DNA of 64,000 nucleotides from positions 434,001-498,000 of the forward strand of contig NZ_CP083954.1 in NCBI RefSeq assembly GCF_006442975.2, in the 5' to 3' direction. The position numbers and the translations under genes are program-made. The DNA is from Mesorhizobium sp. B2-1-1. GTDB lineage: Bacteria; Pseudomonadota; Alphaproteobacteria; Rhizobiales; Rhizobiaceae. The notes under the pieces are model-generated. The model saw only the letters and a list, made by a program, of their open reading frames with translations. It searched no databases and had not been told where the DNA came from. Shown here piece after piece: positions 18,366-25,441 of the stretch (its first letter is position 1; every line of letters starts with the position of its first letter).

Positions 18366-19160
18366 ATGAGCGCATCAGCCGATCGCAATTCACAAACGCG
18401 CGCCATCGTCACCGGCGGCGCACAAGGCATAGGCTTCGCGGTCGCCGAGGCATTGGCGGACGAAGGCTGCCGGGCGCTGGCCCTGATCGGCCGCTCGCAG
18501 GAAAAGGGCGACAAGGCAGTCGCCAGCCTCAAGAAGTCGGGCGTCGACGCGATCTTCATCAGCGCCGATGTCTCCAAGGTGGCCGACTGCAAGCGCGCCG
18601 TCGCCACCGCGCTTTCGCATTTCGGCACCATCAACGCCCTGGTCAACGCCGCCGCCACATCCGCGCGCGGCTCGCTGGTGGAGACCAGCGAGGAGCTCTT
18701 CGACACCATCTTCGACACCAATGTGCGAGGACCCTTCTTCCTGATGCAGGGCGTGGTGGCGCATCTGCTTGAAAAAAAGGCCCCCGGATCGATCGTCAAC
18801 GTGCTGTCGATGTCGGCGCATACCGGCCAGTCATTCCTGACGCCCTATTCGACCAGCAAGGGCGCGCTGATGACGCTGACCAAGAATGTCGCCAATGCCT
18901 ACCGCTTCAACCGCATCCGTTGCAACGCCGTGCTGCCCGGCTGGATGGACACCGAGGGCGAGGATATCGTGCAGAAGAAATGGCACGATGCACCCGACGA
19001 CTGGCTTGAGAAGGCCGAGGCCGCGCAGCCGATGGGCCAGTTGGTGAAGCCGGACCAGTTGGCTCGGCTGATCAGCTACATGGTCAGCCCGCAGTCCGGC
19101 GTGATGACCGGCTCGCTGGTCGACTACGACCAGAGCATCGCTGGGGCGTCGCCGGAGTAG
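18366..19160 (+). CDS. Short-chain dehydrogenase/reductase in the inositol operon
   Basis: A 264-residue classical SDR. The cofactor motif is TGGAQGIG near residues 17-24, with NAAAT near 97, the catalytic Ser in VLSMSAHTG and YSTSKGA near 162-168 (Tyr and Lys). It lies 25 bp downstream of idhA with its own GGAGCA site. The substrate is probably a polyol or an inositol epimer (scyllo- or chiro-inositol), inferred only from context. Confidence 0.85.
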   Translation: MSASADRNSQTRAIVTGGAQGIGFAVAEALADEGCRALALIGRSQEKGDKAVASLKKSGVDAIFISADVSKVADCKRAVATALSHFGTINALVNAAATSARGSLVETSEELFDTIFDTNVRGPFFLMQGVVAHLLEKKAPGSIVNVLSMSAHTGQSFLTPYSTSKGALMTLTKNVANAYRFNRIRCNAVLPGWMDTEGEDIVQKKWHDAPDDWLEKAEAAQPMGQLVKPDQLARLISYMVSPQSGVMTGSLVDYDQSIAGASPE

Positions 19161-19201
19161 CGGCCGCGTAAGCGAAACCGTTAACCAGGTGGTCATCCAC
19201 G

Positions 19202-19372
19202 GGCGGAGCAAGGAGCGCAGCGACGCGGCGCAGACCCGAGGATCCATGCCGCGACTTCCGGGCCGTCGCTACGGCGCAAGATTCTGCACCGCAGCACTCT
19301 CCCATCTAGGTCGCGGCATGGATCCCAGGGTCTCCGCGACGGAGCTTCGCTCCTGCTTAGCCCTAGAATGAC
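19202..19372 (+). repeat. Dispersed intergenic repeat, family B copy 1
   Basis: GC-rich block with internal dyad symmetry: GGATCCATGCCGCGAC is echoed as GTCGCGGCATGGATCC some 65 bp later. A related sequence lies in the opposite orientation at 49092-49247, sharing GGAGCAAGGAGCG and GCGCAGACCCGAGG. It fills most of the gap between the SDR gene and the DAHP synthase leader; no gene was seen in it. Confidence 0.75.
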
Positions 19373-19422
19373 GAAATCGCAAAGGCTCGGCCCTCACCTG
19401 AAATTGCTTGCTACCAGGGTAC

Positions 19423-19451
19423 GTGACAAACGCCGCCGCTTCGACTATATG
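19423..19451 (+). promoter_or_regulatory. Promoter of the DAHP synthase leader
   Basis: GTGACA (19423-19428) and TATATG (19446-19451) are separated by 17 bp. The predicted start falls at about 19458, the A of the leader-peptide ATG, so the leader message would be leaderless. The trp leader of Sinorhizobium has the same arrangement. Confidence 0.6.
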
Positions 19452-19457
19452 AGCCGC

Positions 19458-19529
19458 ATGATCCACCTGACCGCCACCTATTGGTACTTTAGCAGCTCGC
19501 TGGCGGCGGGAGGATTGCGCTCGATCTGA
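19458..19529 (+). CDS. Leader peptide of aromatic-amino-acid attenuator (23 aa)
   Basis: A short frame beginning ATG ATC CAC CTG whose codons 8-11 read Tyr-Trp-Tyr-Phe (TAT TGG TAC TTT, 19479-19490), ending TGA at 19527. Three consecutive kinds of aromatic codon directly before a DAHP synthase gene are the hallmark of ribosome-mediated attenuation. Segment 1 (ACCGCCACC, 19470-19478) can pair with segment 2 (CTGGCGGC, 19500-19507). Segment 2 can instead pair with segment 3 (GCCGCCAG, 19554-19561), which otherwise forms the terminator. No Shine-Dalgarno is evident, consistent with leaderless initiation. Confidence 0.85.
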   Translation: MIHLTATYWYFSSSLAAGGLRSI

Positions 19530-19551
19530 AGATTGCAGCAAACAGTCCGAC

Positions 19552-19577
19552 AAGCCGCCAGACCTGGCGGCTTTTTT
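19552..19577 (+). terminator. Attenuator terminator upstream of DAHP synthase
   Basis: The 9-bp stem AAGCCGCCA/TGGCGGCTT with a 4-nt loop is followed by TTTT, so it is a strong intrinsic terminator. Its left arm is complementary to an identical CTGGCGGC sequence in the leader at 19500-19507. Stalling at the aromatic codons would therefore favour the antiterminator and let transcription reach the synthase gene. Confidence 0.85.
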
Positions 19578-19615
19578 GTTTCAGCCGGCAGGTCTCCCAA
19601 CCAGGAGCAGAAGCC

Positions 19616-20707
19616 GTGTTGACCACCACAGACGACCTTCGGGTCAAGGAACTGAGACTGCTGAGCACGCCGGAAGAGGTGATGCGCGAGATACCGCGCT
19701 CACTCACGGCGACGCGCACCGTTGCCGCCTCGCGCAACGCCATCCACTCCATCCTGACGGGGGCCGACGACCGGCTCGTTGTCATCGTCGGCCCCTGTTC
19801 GATCCACGACCCGGTCGCGGCCGTTGACTATGCCAGCCGTCTGGCGGCGCTGCGCGAGACATTGTCCGACCGGCTCGAGATCGTGATGCGGGTCTATTTC
19901 GAAAAGCCGCGCACGACGGTCGGCTGGAAGGGCCTGATCAACGACCCCGACCTCGACGGCAGCTTCAACATCGACAAGGGGCTGCGGATGGCACGCAATG
20001 TGCTGTCGGCCGTCAACAATCTGGGCCTGCCGGCGGCGACCGAATTCCTCGACATGACCACGCCGCAATACATCGCCGACCTCGTCGCCTGGGGCGCGAT
20101 CGGCGCGCGCACGACCGAGAGCCAGATCCATCGCGAGCTGGCCTCGGGCCTCTCTTGCCCGGTCGGCTTCAAGAACGGCACCGACGGCAATCTCAGGATC
20201 GCCGCCGAGGCGGTGAAGTCGGCCGCGCAGCCGCATCATTTCATGGCGGTGACCAAGGGCGGACGCAGCGCCATCGCGGCAACGACCGGAAACGAGGATT
20301 GCCATGTCATCCTGCGTGGCGGCGTTCAGCCCAACTATGACGCGGCAAGCGTCGAGGCCGCCTCGGTCGAACTCGCCCGCATCGGTATCGCGCCCCGCCT
20401 GATGATCGATGTCAGCCATGCCAACTCAGCCAAGAAGCCGGAGAACCAGCCCAAGGTCGCGGCTGACGTGGCAGGACAGGTCGCGGCGGGGGACGAGCGC
20501 ATTATGGGCGTCATGATCGAGAGCAATCTCGTCGCCGGCCGGCAGGATGTCGTGCCGGGCAAGCAGCTCGTCTACGGCCAGAGCATCACCGATGGCTGCA
20601 TCGACTGGGCGGCCACGGAGACGGTGCTGCACGGCCTTGCCGGCGCCGTGGAATGGCGCCGGTCGGCGCGCCGCGCCTTGATGGAGAGCCGGCAGGGCGC
20701 CGCCTGA
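19616..20707 (+). CDS. aroG: 3-deoxy-7-phosphoheptulonate (DAHP) synthase, class I AroG type
   Basis: Condenses phosphoenolpyruvate and erythrose 4-phosphate, the first step of aromatic amino acid synthesis. The 363-residue protein shows VIVGPCSIHDP near 57-67, RVYFEKPRTTVGWKGLIND near 92-110, GARTTESQIHRELASGLSCP near 162-181, and IDVSHANS near 264-271 (metal-binding His). This is the AroG/AroF/AroH fold rather than the plant-like class II type. It begins with GTG at 19616, 8 nt after AGGAG. Control by leader-peptide attenuation is indicated upstream. The symbol aroG is used for the family; isozyme feedback specificity cannot be told. Confidence 0.93.
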   Translation: MLTTTDDLRVKELRLLSTPEEVMREIPRSLTATRTVAASRNAIHSILTGADDRLVVIVGPCSIHDPVAAVDYASRLAALRETLSDRLEIVMRVYFEKPRTTVGWKGLINDPDLDGSFNIDKGLRMARNVLSAVNNLGLPAATEFLDMTTPQYIADLVAWGAIGARTTESQIHRELASGLSCPVGFKNGTDGNLRIAAEAVKSAAQPHHFMAVTKGGRSAIAATTGNEDCHVILRGGVQPNYDAASVEAASVELARIGIAPRLMIDVSHANSAKKPENQPKVAADVAGQVAAGDERIMGVMIESNLVAGRQDVVPGKQLVYGQSITDGCIDWAATETVLHGLAGAVEWRRSARRALMESRQGAA

Positions 20708-20766
20708 TCCGGTTGGAGCATAAGGGCGGCGTTTCCGGTTTCAGCCCAGGACCACGCCGCCCTTAG
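20693..20766 (+). repeat. Direct repeat flanking the ArsR/SRPBCC cassette, left copy
   Basis: Starts inside the last codons of the DAHP synthase gene (CAGGGCGCCGCCTGAT) and ends with the hairpin TAAGGGCGGCGT/ACGCCGCCCTTA (20721-20765), a likely terminator stem without a T-run. A matching sequence occurs at 21754-21832 at the end of the SRPBCC gene, so both proteins end in QGAA. Confidence 0.6.
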
Positions 20767-20867
20767 AGCAGTTCACCGTTTCATGGAAACGGCGAACCGC
20801 TCTAACTCTTTGTTTTGACGCAATTCCGGACAGAAAACCGCACGCACTTTTCTTGGAATTGCTCTAG
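20765..20867 (+). repeat. Dispersed intergenic repeat, family A copy 2 (most complete)
   Basis: Contains a palindromic half built from AGAGCAGTTC, CCGTTTC, GAAACGG and GAACCGCTCT, then the blocks CTTTGTTTTGACGCAATTCC, AAAACCGCACGC and TTGGAATTGCTCTAG. Diverged copies occur at 13950-14017 and 43544-43585. Similar sequences are frequent between rhizobial genes as far as I recall. No coding function. Confidence 0.65.
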
Positions 20868-20889
20868 GGCCCGCAGCGCTCCACCTCCC

Positions 20890-20939
20890 TTGCACGCCTC
20901 CGACCCGCGTGTTACATACTGAACCAAATGGTTCAGTAT
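20890..20939 (+). promoter_or_regulatory. Promoter and palindromic operator overlapping the ArsR start
   Basis: TTGCAC (20890-20895), a 16-bp spacer and TTACAT (20912-20917) form a plausible promoter. A perfect palindrome with 11-bp arms (ATACTGAACCA and its complement around a central AA) spans 20916-20939 and contains the ArsR start codon at 20928. This implies autorepression and a very short or absent 5' leader. Confidence 0.75.
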
Positions 20940-21293
20940 TCCGCGACCCGCCTGGATGCCTCGTTCGCCGCGCTTTCGGACGCCACCCGGCGCGGCGTTC
21001 TGGAGCAGCTCGGCCGTGCGGACGCTTCGATCACGGACTTGGCCCAGAAATTCCACATGACCCTCACGGGCATGAAGAAGCATGTCGGCGTCCTGGAGCA
21101 GGCGGGACTCGTCACGACTCGGAAGGTCGGGCGCGTGCGGACCTGCAAGCTGGGCTTACGCCGCCTGGAGGAGGAGACCGCATGGATCGAGAGATACCGC
21201 CAGCTCTGGGCCGCACGCTTCGACGAGTTGGACAAGGTTATCGAGGAATTGAAACGCAAGGAGGACGTCGATGGACGCAGGAAGAGCGAGTGA
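20928..21293 (+). CDS. ArsR/SmtB-family transcriptional repressor
   Basis: The 121-residue winged-helix protein has the ArsR pattern DATRRGVLEQLGRADASITDLAQKF, then MTLTGMKKHVGVLEQAGLV (recognition helix) and TTRKVGRVRTCKL (wing). No Cys-x-Cys metal site is present, so it belongs to the branch paired with SRPBCC/AHSA1 genes, not to metal sensors. Its 3' end overlaps the next gene by 23 bp. Autoregulation is suggested by the palindrome over its start. Confidence 0.92.
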   Translation: MVQYSATRLDASFAALSDATRRGVLEQLGRADASITDLAQKFHMTLTGMKKHVGVLEQAGLVTTRKVGRVRTCKLGLRRLEEETAWIERYRQLWAARFDELDKVIEELKRKEDVDGRRKSE

Positions 21294-21768
21294 GGCCAAA
21301 CGCACGACGGTGGAACGGAGGTCCGACCGGGAGTTGGTCGTTACGCGAAGCTTCGACGCGCCTGCGCGCATCGTGTTCGAGGCGTGGACCAAGCCTGAGC
21401 TGTTCAAGCAGTGGTGGGTGCCGAAGTCGATGGGCATGTTCCTGCGTTCCTGCGAGATGGATGTTCGTGTGGGAGGCGGGTACCGTTTGGTGTTCGGGCA
21501 TGACGGCTCGAACCCTGCCGAGTTCTTCGGCAGGTATCTCGAAGTGACACCGCACTCGCGCCTCGTCTGGACCAATGACGAAGGGGGTGAGGGTGGACCC
21601 GTCACCACGGTGACCTTCGAGGAAAAAGGCGGCAAGACGCTGCTGGTCATGCGCGAGCTCTATCCCTCGAAGGAAGCCCTCGACGCCGGCGCCGGGGCGG
21701 CGGATGCGATGTCCGAGACGTTCGAGCAGCTGGACGAGCTTCTCGCCACGCAGCAGGGCGCCGCCTGA
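21271..21768 (+). CDS. SRPBCC / AHSA1-domain protein
   Basis: A 165-residue START-like protein with RSFDAPARIVFEAWTKPELFKQWWVP near residues 26-51 and a C-terminal ETFEQLDELLA helix, typical of activator-of-Hsp90-ATPase-like proteins in bacteria. It probably binds a hydrophobic ligand; the function is unknown. It overlaps the ArsR gene, the usual operon pairing. The last codons and downstream hairpin duplicate the end of the DAHP synthase gene. Confidence 0.9.
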   Translation: MDAGRASEAKRTTVERRSDRELVVTRSFDAPARIVFEAWTKPELFKQWWVPKSMGMFLRSCEMDVRVGGGYRLVFGHDGSNPAEFFGRYLEVTPHSRLVWTNDEGGEGGPVTTVTFEEKGGKTLLVMRELYPSKEALDAGAGAADAMSETFEQLDELLATQQGAA

Positions 21769-21832
21769 TTCGGCCGGAGTCCCAGGTGAAGGGCGGCGGG
21801 TCGGGTCCAACCCAAGACTACGCCGCCCTCAG
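21754..21832 (+). repeat. Direct repeat flanking the ArsR/SRPBCC cassette, right copy
   Basis: Matches 20693-20766: the start CAGGGCGCCGCCTGAT-CGG--GGAG is nearly identical, then a hairpin AAGGGCGGCG/CGCCGCCCT. The right part overlaps the last codons of the convergent LysE-type gene. Confidence 0.6.
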
Positions 21833-22453
21833 CCCTTCCCATGCGGTGAACACGGACACCGCGAAGAGCAGCAGCCCAGCCGCCCGGCCGGCAAGGATGG
21901 TCGCCCGCGGATTGGCGATCAGCAACTTGCGGCTGCGGCCGGCCGATATTGCGAGCCCGCCATAGATCGCGGCCTGCGTCAGCACGGTCAGCAGGCCCAT
22001 CACCGTCGCCTGCATCCAGATCGGGCCGTAGTCCGTTTTCAGGAACTGCGGATAGACGGCAAGGACGAACAGGTAGGCCTTCGGGTTGATCAGGCAGGTC
22101 ACAAGGCCTTGGCGAAGCGCCTTCCATGCCGAGCGGCTGCCGGCGGGCCCGTCGCGACCGACAGTGATGGAGCTGCGCATCAGTGTGATGCCGATGAAGG
22201 CCATGTAGGCGGCGCCTGCAATCAACAGCGGCTTGAACAGGATCGGCAAAAAATGCATCAGCAGGCCGACGCCGATCGCGCCGTTCAGCGTGTGCACCAT
22301 GCCGCCGACCATGATGCCGCCGGTCGCGGCAAGGCCCCTGTCGCGCCCGCCCGTCAGCGCATTGGCCAGCACGAACAGCATGTCCATGCCCGGAACGGCG
22401 ATGATGCCGAACAGCAGGATAAAGAACAGCCAGAGATTTTCAGCATAGCTCAT
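21818..22453 (-). CDS. LysE/RhtB-family amino acid exporter
   Basis: A 211-residue inner-membrane protein with about six hydrophobic segments. Family marks are the N-terminal FFILLFGIIAVPGMDMLFVLANAL (PGP-like turn replaced by PGM) and the GLVTCLINPKAYLFVLAVYPQF segment near residues 116-137. It exports amino acids or related metabolites by proton exchange. The start at 22453 gives the normal N-terminus; the extra 39 codons upstream lie in the divergent promoter. It is divergent from a WYL-type regulator that may control it. Confidence 0.88.
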   Translation of the reverse strand: MSYAENLWLFFILLFGIIAVPGMDMLFVLANALTGGRDRGLAATGGIMVGGMVHTLNGAIGVGLLMHFLPILFKPLLIAGAAYMAFIGITLMRSSITVGRDGPAGSRSAWKALRQGLVTCLINPKAYLFVLAVYPQFLKTDYGPIWMQATVMGLLTVLTQAAIYGGLAISAGRSRKLLIANPRATILAGRAAGLLLFAVSVFTAWEGLRAA

Positions 22454-22582
22454 GTCAGTAGCCTGTCGCCTCGCTCGGCCCAGCCGCAGCGGAACCTGTT
22501 GATTTTCAATCCGATAGACGATCCTATAGGCCGAACCAACTGACGATGATGTGTCAGTTGTGATCGGCAACGGGTGAGAAAA

Positions 22583-23281
22583 ATGCGCAAGGCGTCGCGC
22601 CTGTTCGAGATCATCCAGATCCTGCGGCTGGCGCGGCAGCCGGTGACGGCGGCAATGATCGCCGCGCAGCTGGAGGTGACGATACGGTCGATCTATCGCG
22701 ACATCGCAGCGCTTCAGGCCATGCGCGTGCCGATCGAGGGCGGGAGGGGCATCGGCTATATCCTGCGCCCCGGCTTCGACTTGCCGCCGCTGATGTTTTC
22801 GATCGAGGAGATGGAGGCGATCGTCCTGTCACTGGCGCTGCTGGAGCGCACGGGCGACGACGAGCTCAAGCAGGCAGCCAAGCGCGTCGGCGCCAAGATC
22901 GCCGGCGCGGTACCGCCGCCTTTGCGCCAGACCCTCGACGCCAATGCGCTGCATGCGTGGGGATTCGCCGCGCCCTCTGCAGGTGCGATCGACCTGGCGC
23001 TGGTGCGCCGCGCCATACGCGACGAGGAGAAGCTCGACCTCTCCTATCGCGACGAGCTTGGCCGCGCTTCCGAGCGCCTCATCCGCCCGATCGCGCTGAT
23101 CTATTACGCCGAGACCGCCAACATCGTCGCCTGGTGCGAGCTGCGCCAGGCGATCCGCAATTTCCGCAGCGACCGCATCGAGGATTGCCAGCCGACGGGA
23201 CTGCGCTTCAAGGGCGAAGGCGATCGGTTGCGGCAGATCTGGGTCAATGGGTGGGAAGTCAACGCAGCGGCCGCCGGCTAA
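22583..23281 (+). CDS. HTH/WYL-domain transcriptional regulator (YafY type)
   Basis: The 232-residue protein has an N-terminal winged helix (SRLFEIIQILRLARQPVTAAMIAAQLEVTIRSIYRDIAAL), the EGGRGIGYIL linker, and a WYL-type domain from about residue 130 (KLDLSYRDELGRASERLIRPIALIYYAETANIVAWCELR). Usual WYL residues are partly replaced (IYY, VAWCE), as in many YafY proteins. The ATG at 22583 is preferred to the in-frame GTG at 22574. It is probably a ligand-responsive regulator of the divergent exporter. Confidence 0.87.
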   Translation: MRKASRLFEIIQILRLARQPVTAAMIAAQLEVTIRSIYRDIAALQAMRVPIEGGRGIGYILRPGFDLPPLMFSIEEMEAIVLSLALLERTGDDELKQAAKRVGAKIAGAVPPPLRQTLDANALHAWGFAAPSAGAIDLALVRRAIRDEEKLDLSYRDELGRASERLIRPIALIYYAETANIVAWCELRQAIRNFRSDRIEDCQPTGLRFKGEGDRLRQIWVNGWEVNAAAAG

Positions 23282-23301
23282 ACCGACCAGCGGAGCGAAC
23301 C

Positions 23302-24411
23302 TTACCTTACATCCACCCAGCGCTTCTCCTCGAACGATCGCGCCATCGCATGCACGGTGCGCTCGATCTCCAGACCTTCGTCGAATTCGATGAGCCGCGC
23401 CGGTCTGCCGGCGAGCCGGGTCAGCAGTTCATGGCATTCGATGATCTTGAGATCATTGAAGCCAAGACTGTGCCCGGGCGCGGGGACGAACAGGTCGTAG
23501 GGCTTGTGCTGTGGCGACACGAGGATGGTGCGATAGCCCTGTTCGGTCGGGCGATCCGATGTGAGGTAGAGCTGGAACTCATTCATCCGCTCCTGGTCGA
23601 ACAGGATCGAGCCCTTGGAGCCGAAGATCTGGACGGCGATGCGGCCCTTGCGGCCCCAGGCCGAACGGTTGACCAGAAGCGTGCCGGCGATGCCGTTCTC
23701 CAGATGCATCAGCACGGAGGCAATGTCGTAGGTCTCGACCGCGCGGCGGCCGCCGGCGGCCAGCTTGCGGTCGGCATAGGGCTTGGCCATGTCGCAGATG
23801 ACGCTGGCGACGCGGCCGAACAGGGTCGACACCAGCGACAGCGGATGCACGGCGAAATCATCAAGCGCGCCATAGCCGGAAGATGCCTCGTGCTTCCAGA
23901 AGAACAGCGCCTCGGGATCGGCCATGAAATCCTCGTCCATCTCGATGCGCAGATGGTTGACCTCGCCGATGATGTTTTCGTCGAGCAGCGCGCCGATGTG
24001 GCGGATGGCCGGGCTCTGGATGTAATTGTAACCGAGCGCCGCGACCTTGCCGGATTTCTTCGCCGCGGCCGCCATCGCCTCGGCTTCGGCGAAGCTCGGC
24101 GCCATCGGCTTTTCGCACCACAAATGCTTGCCGGCCTCGAGAACTGCGATGGCCATTTCCGGATGGAACTGGTTGGGCGTGGTGAGCGAGACGACGTCCA
24201 CTTCGGGATCGTTGACGACGGCGCGCCAGTCACCGGACGCCCTGGCGAAACCGAACTCGCCGGCCTTGCGCCTGGCGAGATCCTCATTGACCTCGCCGAG
24301 ATGGACAAGCCGCGGTTTGGTCATGTCTGGAAAGACGGCGCCGACGGCACTCCACGCGATGGCGTGGCACTTGCCCATAAATCCCGTGCCGATAAGACCG
24401 ACGCCGACCAT
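23302..24411 (-). CDS. Gfo/Idh/MocA-family oxidoreductase
   Basis: The 369-residue NAD(P)-dependent dehydrogenase has GLIGTGFMGKCHA near residues 5-17, WCEKPMAPS near 98-106 (catalytic EKP), YNYIQSPA near 129-136 and a DDFAVHPL segment carrying the usual His region. It is longer than IdhA and of a different subgroup. Lying head-to-head with the RpiR regulator of iolCDEB, it probably oxidises another inositol isomer or a sugar derivative. The start at 24411 is chosen for its GGAGGA at good spacing. The exact substrate is unknown. Confidence 0.85.
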   Translation of the reverse strand: MVGVGLIGTGFMGKCHAIAWSAVGAVFPDMTKPRLVHLGEVNEDLARRKAGEFGFARASGDWRAVVNDPEVDVVSLTTPNQFHPEMAIAVLEAGKHLWCEKPMAPSFAEAEAMAAAAKKSGKVAALGYNYIQSPAIRHIGALLDENIIGEVNHLRIEMDEDFMADPEALFFWKHEASSGYGALDDFAVHPLSLVSTLFGRVASVICDMAKPYADRKLAAGGRRAVETYDIASVLMHLENGIAGTLLVNRSAWGRKGRIAVQIFGSKGSILFDQERMNEFQLYLTSDRPTEQGYRTILVSPQHKPYDLFVPAPGHSLGFNDLKIIECHELLTRLAGRPARLIEFDEGLEIERTVHAMARSFEEKRWVDVR

Positions 24412-24454
24412 TTTCCGTTCCTCCACCGTCATAGATGCTACGTGGATGAATTAG

Positions 24455-24475
24455 TCCATTTTTGTTCGGAATGGA
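24455..24475. promoter_or_regulatory. Palindrome between Gfo/Idh gene and RpiR regulator
   Basis: TCCATT (24455-24460) and AATGGA (24470-24475) are perfect 6-bp complements 9 bp apart. GGAATGGAATG overlaps the right arm. It lies between the divergent starts and may be an autoregulatory site of the RpiR protein, though its spacing differs from the GGAA-N6-TTCC sites. Confidence 0.4.
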
Positions 24476-24545
24476 ATGTCTGCCTCATTTTTTATGGTGT
24501 TCTTGCGCAGCCTCGCTATGATGGGGCAGAGAGGACGCTTCACCG

Positions 24546-25412
24546 ATGAGCTTGGACGGGCCGACGATGGACGAACGGGTACCTCGCGACTTCGAGACGC
24601 TGCGCGCCACGATCCTCGATCGGCGCGAAAGCCTGCCCAAGCGCATCGCCCAGATCGCCGCTTATGCGCTCGACAATCCCGACGATATCGCCTTCGGCAC
24701 CGCCGCCAGCATCGCCGCCTCGGCCGGCGTGCAGCCCTCGACGCTGATCCGCTTTGCCCAGCAGCTCGGCTTTGACGGCTTCACCAGCCTGCAGCAGGTG
24801 TTTCGCGAACGGCTGCGCGAGCGCAACTCCTCCTATGACGAACGGCTGCAGGCGCTGCGCGCCAAGGCCGAGGGCGGCGCCGGCCACCGGGCGATCTTCG
24901 ACGGCTTCGTCGCCGCCGCCAGCACCTCGCTCAACGACATTTCGCGCACGCTGGACGACGCGCATCTGGAAGAAGCGATTTCCCTGCTGGCCAAGGCACA
25001 GACCATCTATGTGCTGGCCAAGCGGCGCTCCTATCCGGTGGCGTCCTACATCGCCTATGCGCTTGGCAAGCTGAAGATCCGCAGCCAGCTGATCGAATCA
25101 GCCGCCGGCCTCAACGCCGAGATGGTCAGCTTTGCGACGCCCGCGGATGCCGTCGTCGCCATTTCCTTCTCGCCCTATGCGCCGGCCACGATCGAGGAGG
25201 CGCGCACGATTTCCGAACAGGGCGTGCCGATCATTGCCATCACCGACAGCTCGTTTTCACCGCTTGCTCAGTTCGCCAGCGTCTGGTTCGAGGTTGCCGA
25301 GGCGGATTTTGCCGGCTTCCGCTCGCTATCGGCGACGATGGCGCTGGCCATGGCGCTGACCGTTGGCGTCGGCGAGAAGCGGCGCAACCCCGGCAAGGGG
25401 CGCAAGGCCTGA
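24546..25412 (+). CDS. iolR: RpiR-family regulator, IolR-like
   Basis: A 288-residue repressor-type protein with an N-terminal RpiR helix-turn-helix (LPKRIAQIAAYALDNPDDIAFGTAASIAASAGVQPSTLIRFAQQLGF) and a SIS domain from about residue 120 that would bind a phosphorylated sugar (LAKAQTIYVLAKRRSYPVASY, AISFSPYAPATIEEA). In Sinorhizobium an RpiR-type IolR represses iol genes and responds to an inositol intermediate. Position directly before iolC and shared palindromes at 14135, 25442 and 25471 support the same role. The alternative in-frame ATG at 24567 is possible. Confidence 0.85.
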   Translation: MSLDGPTMDERVPRDFETLRATILDRRESLPKRIAQIAAYALDNPDDIAFGTAASIAASAGVQPSTLIRFAQQLGFDGFTSLQQVFRERLRERNSSYDERLQALRAKAEGGAGHRAIFDGFVAAASTSLNDISRTLDDAHLEEAISLLAKAQTIYVLAKRRSYPVASYIAYALGKLKIRSQLIESAAGLNAEMVSFATPADAVVAISFSPYAPATIEEARTISEQGVPIIAITDSSFSPLAQFASVWFEVAEADFAGFRSLSATMALAMALTVGVGEKRRNPGKGRKA

Positions 25413-25441
25413 GTGGAAGGCAAAAGGCGATTTTAGATCGG

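Noticed and set aside
22491..22515. EcfG-like promoter before the WYL regulator
   Set aside because: GGAAC is present with 16-bp spacing, but the -10 reads CGAT instead of CGTT.
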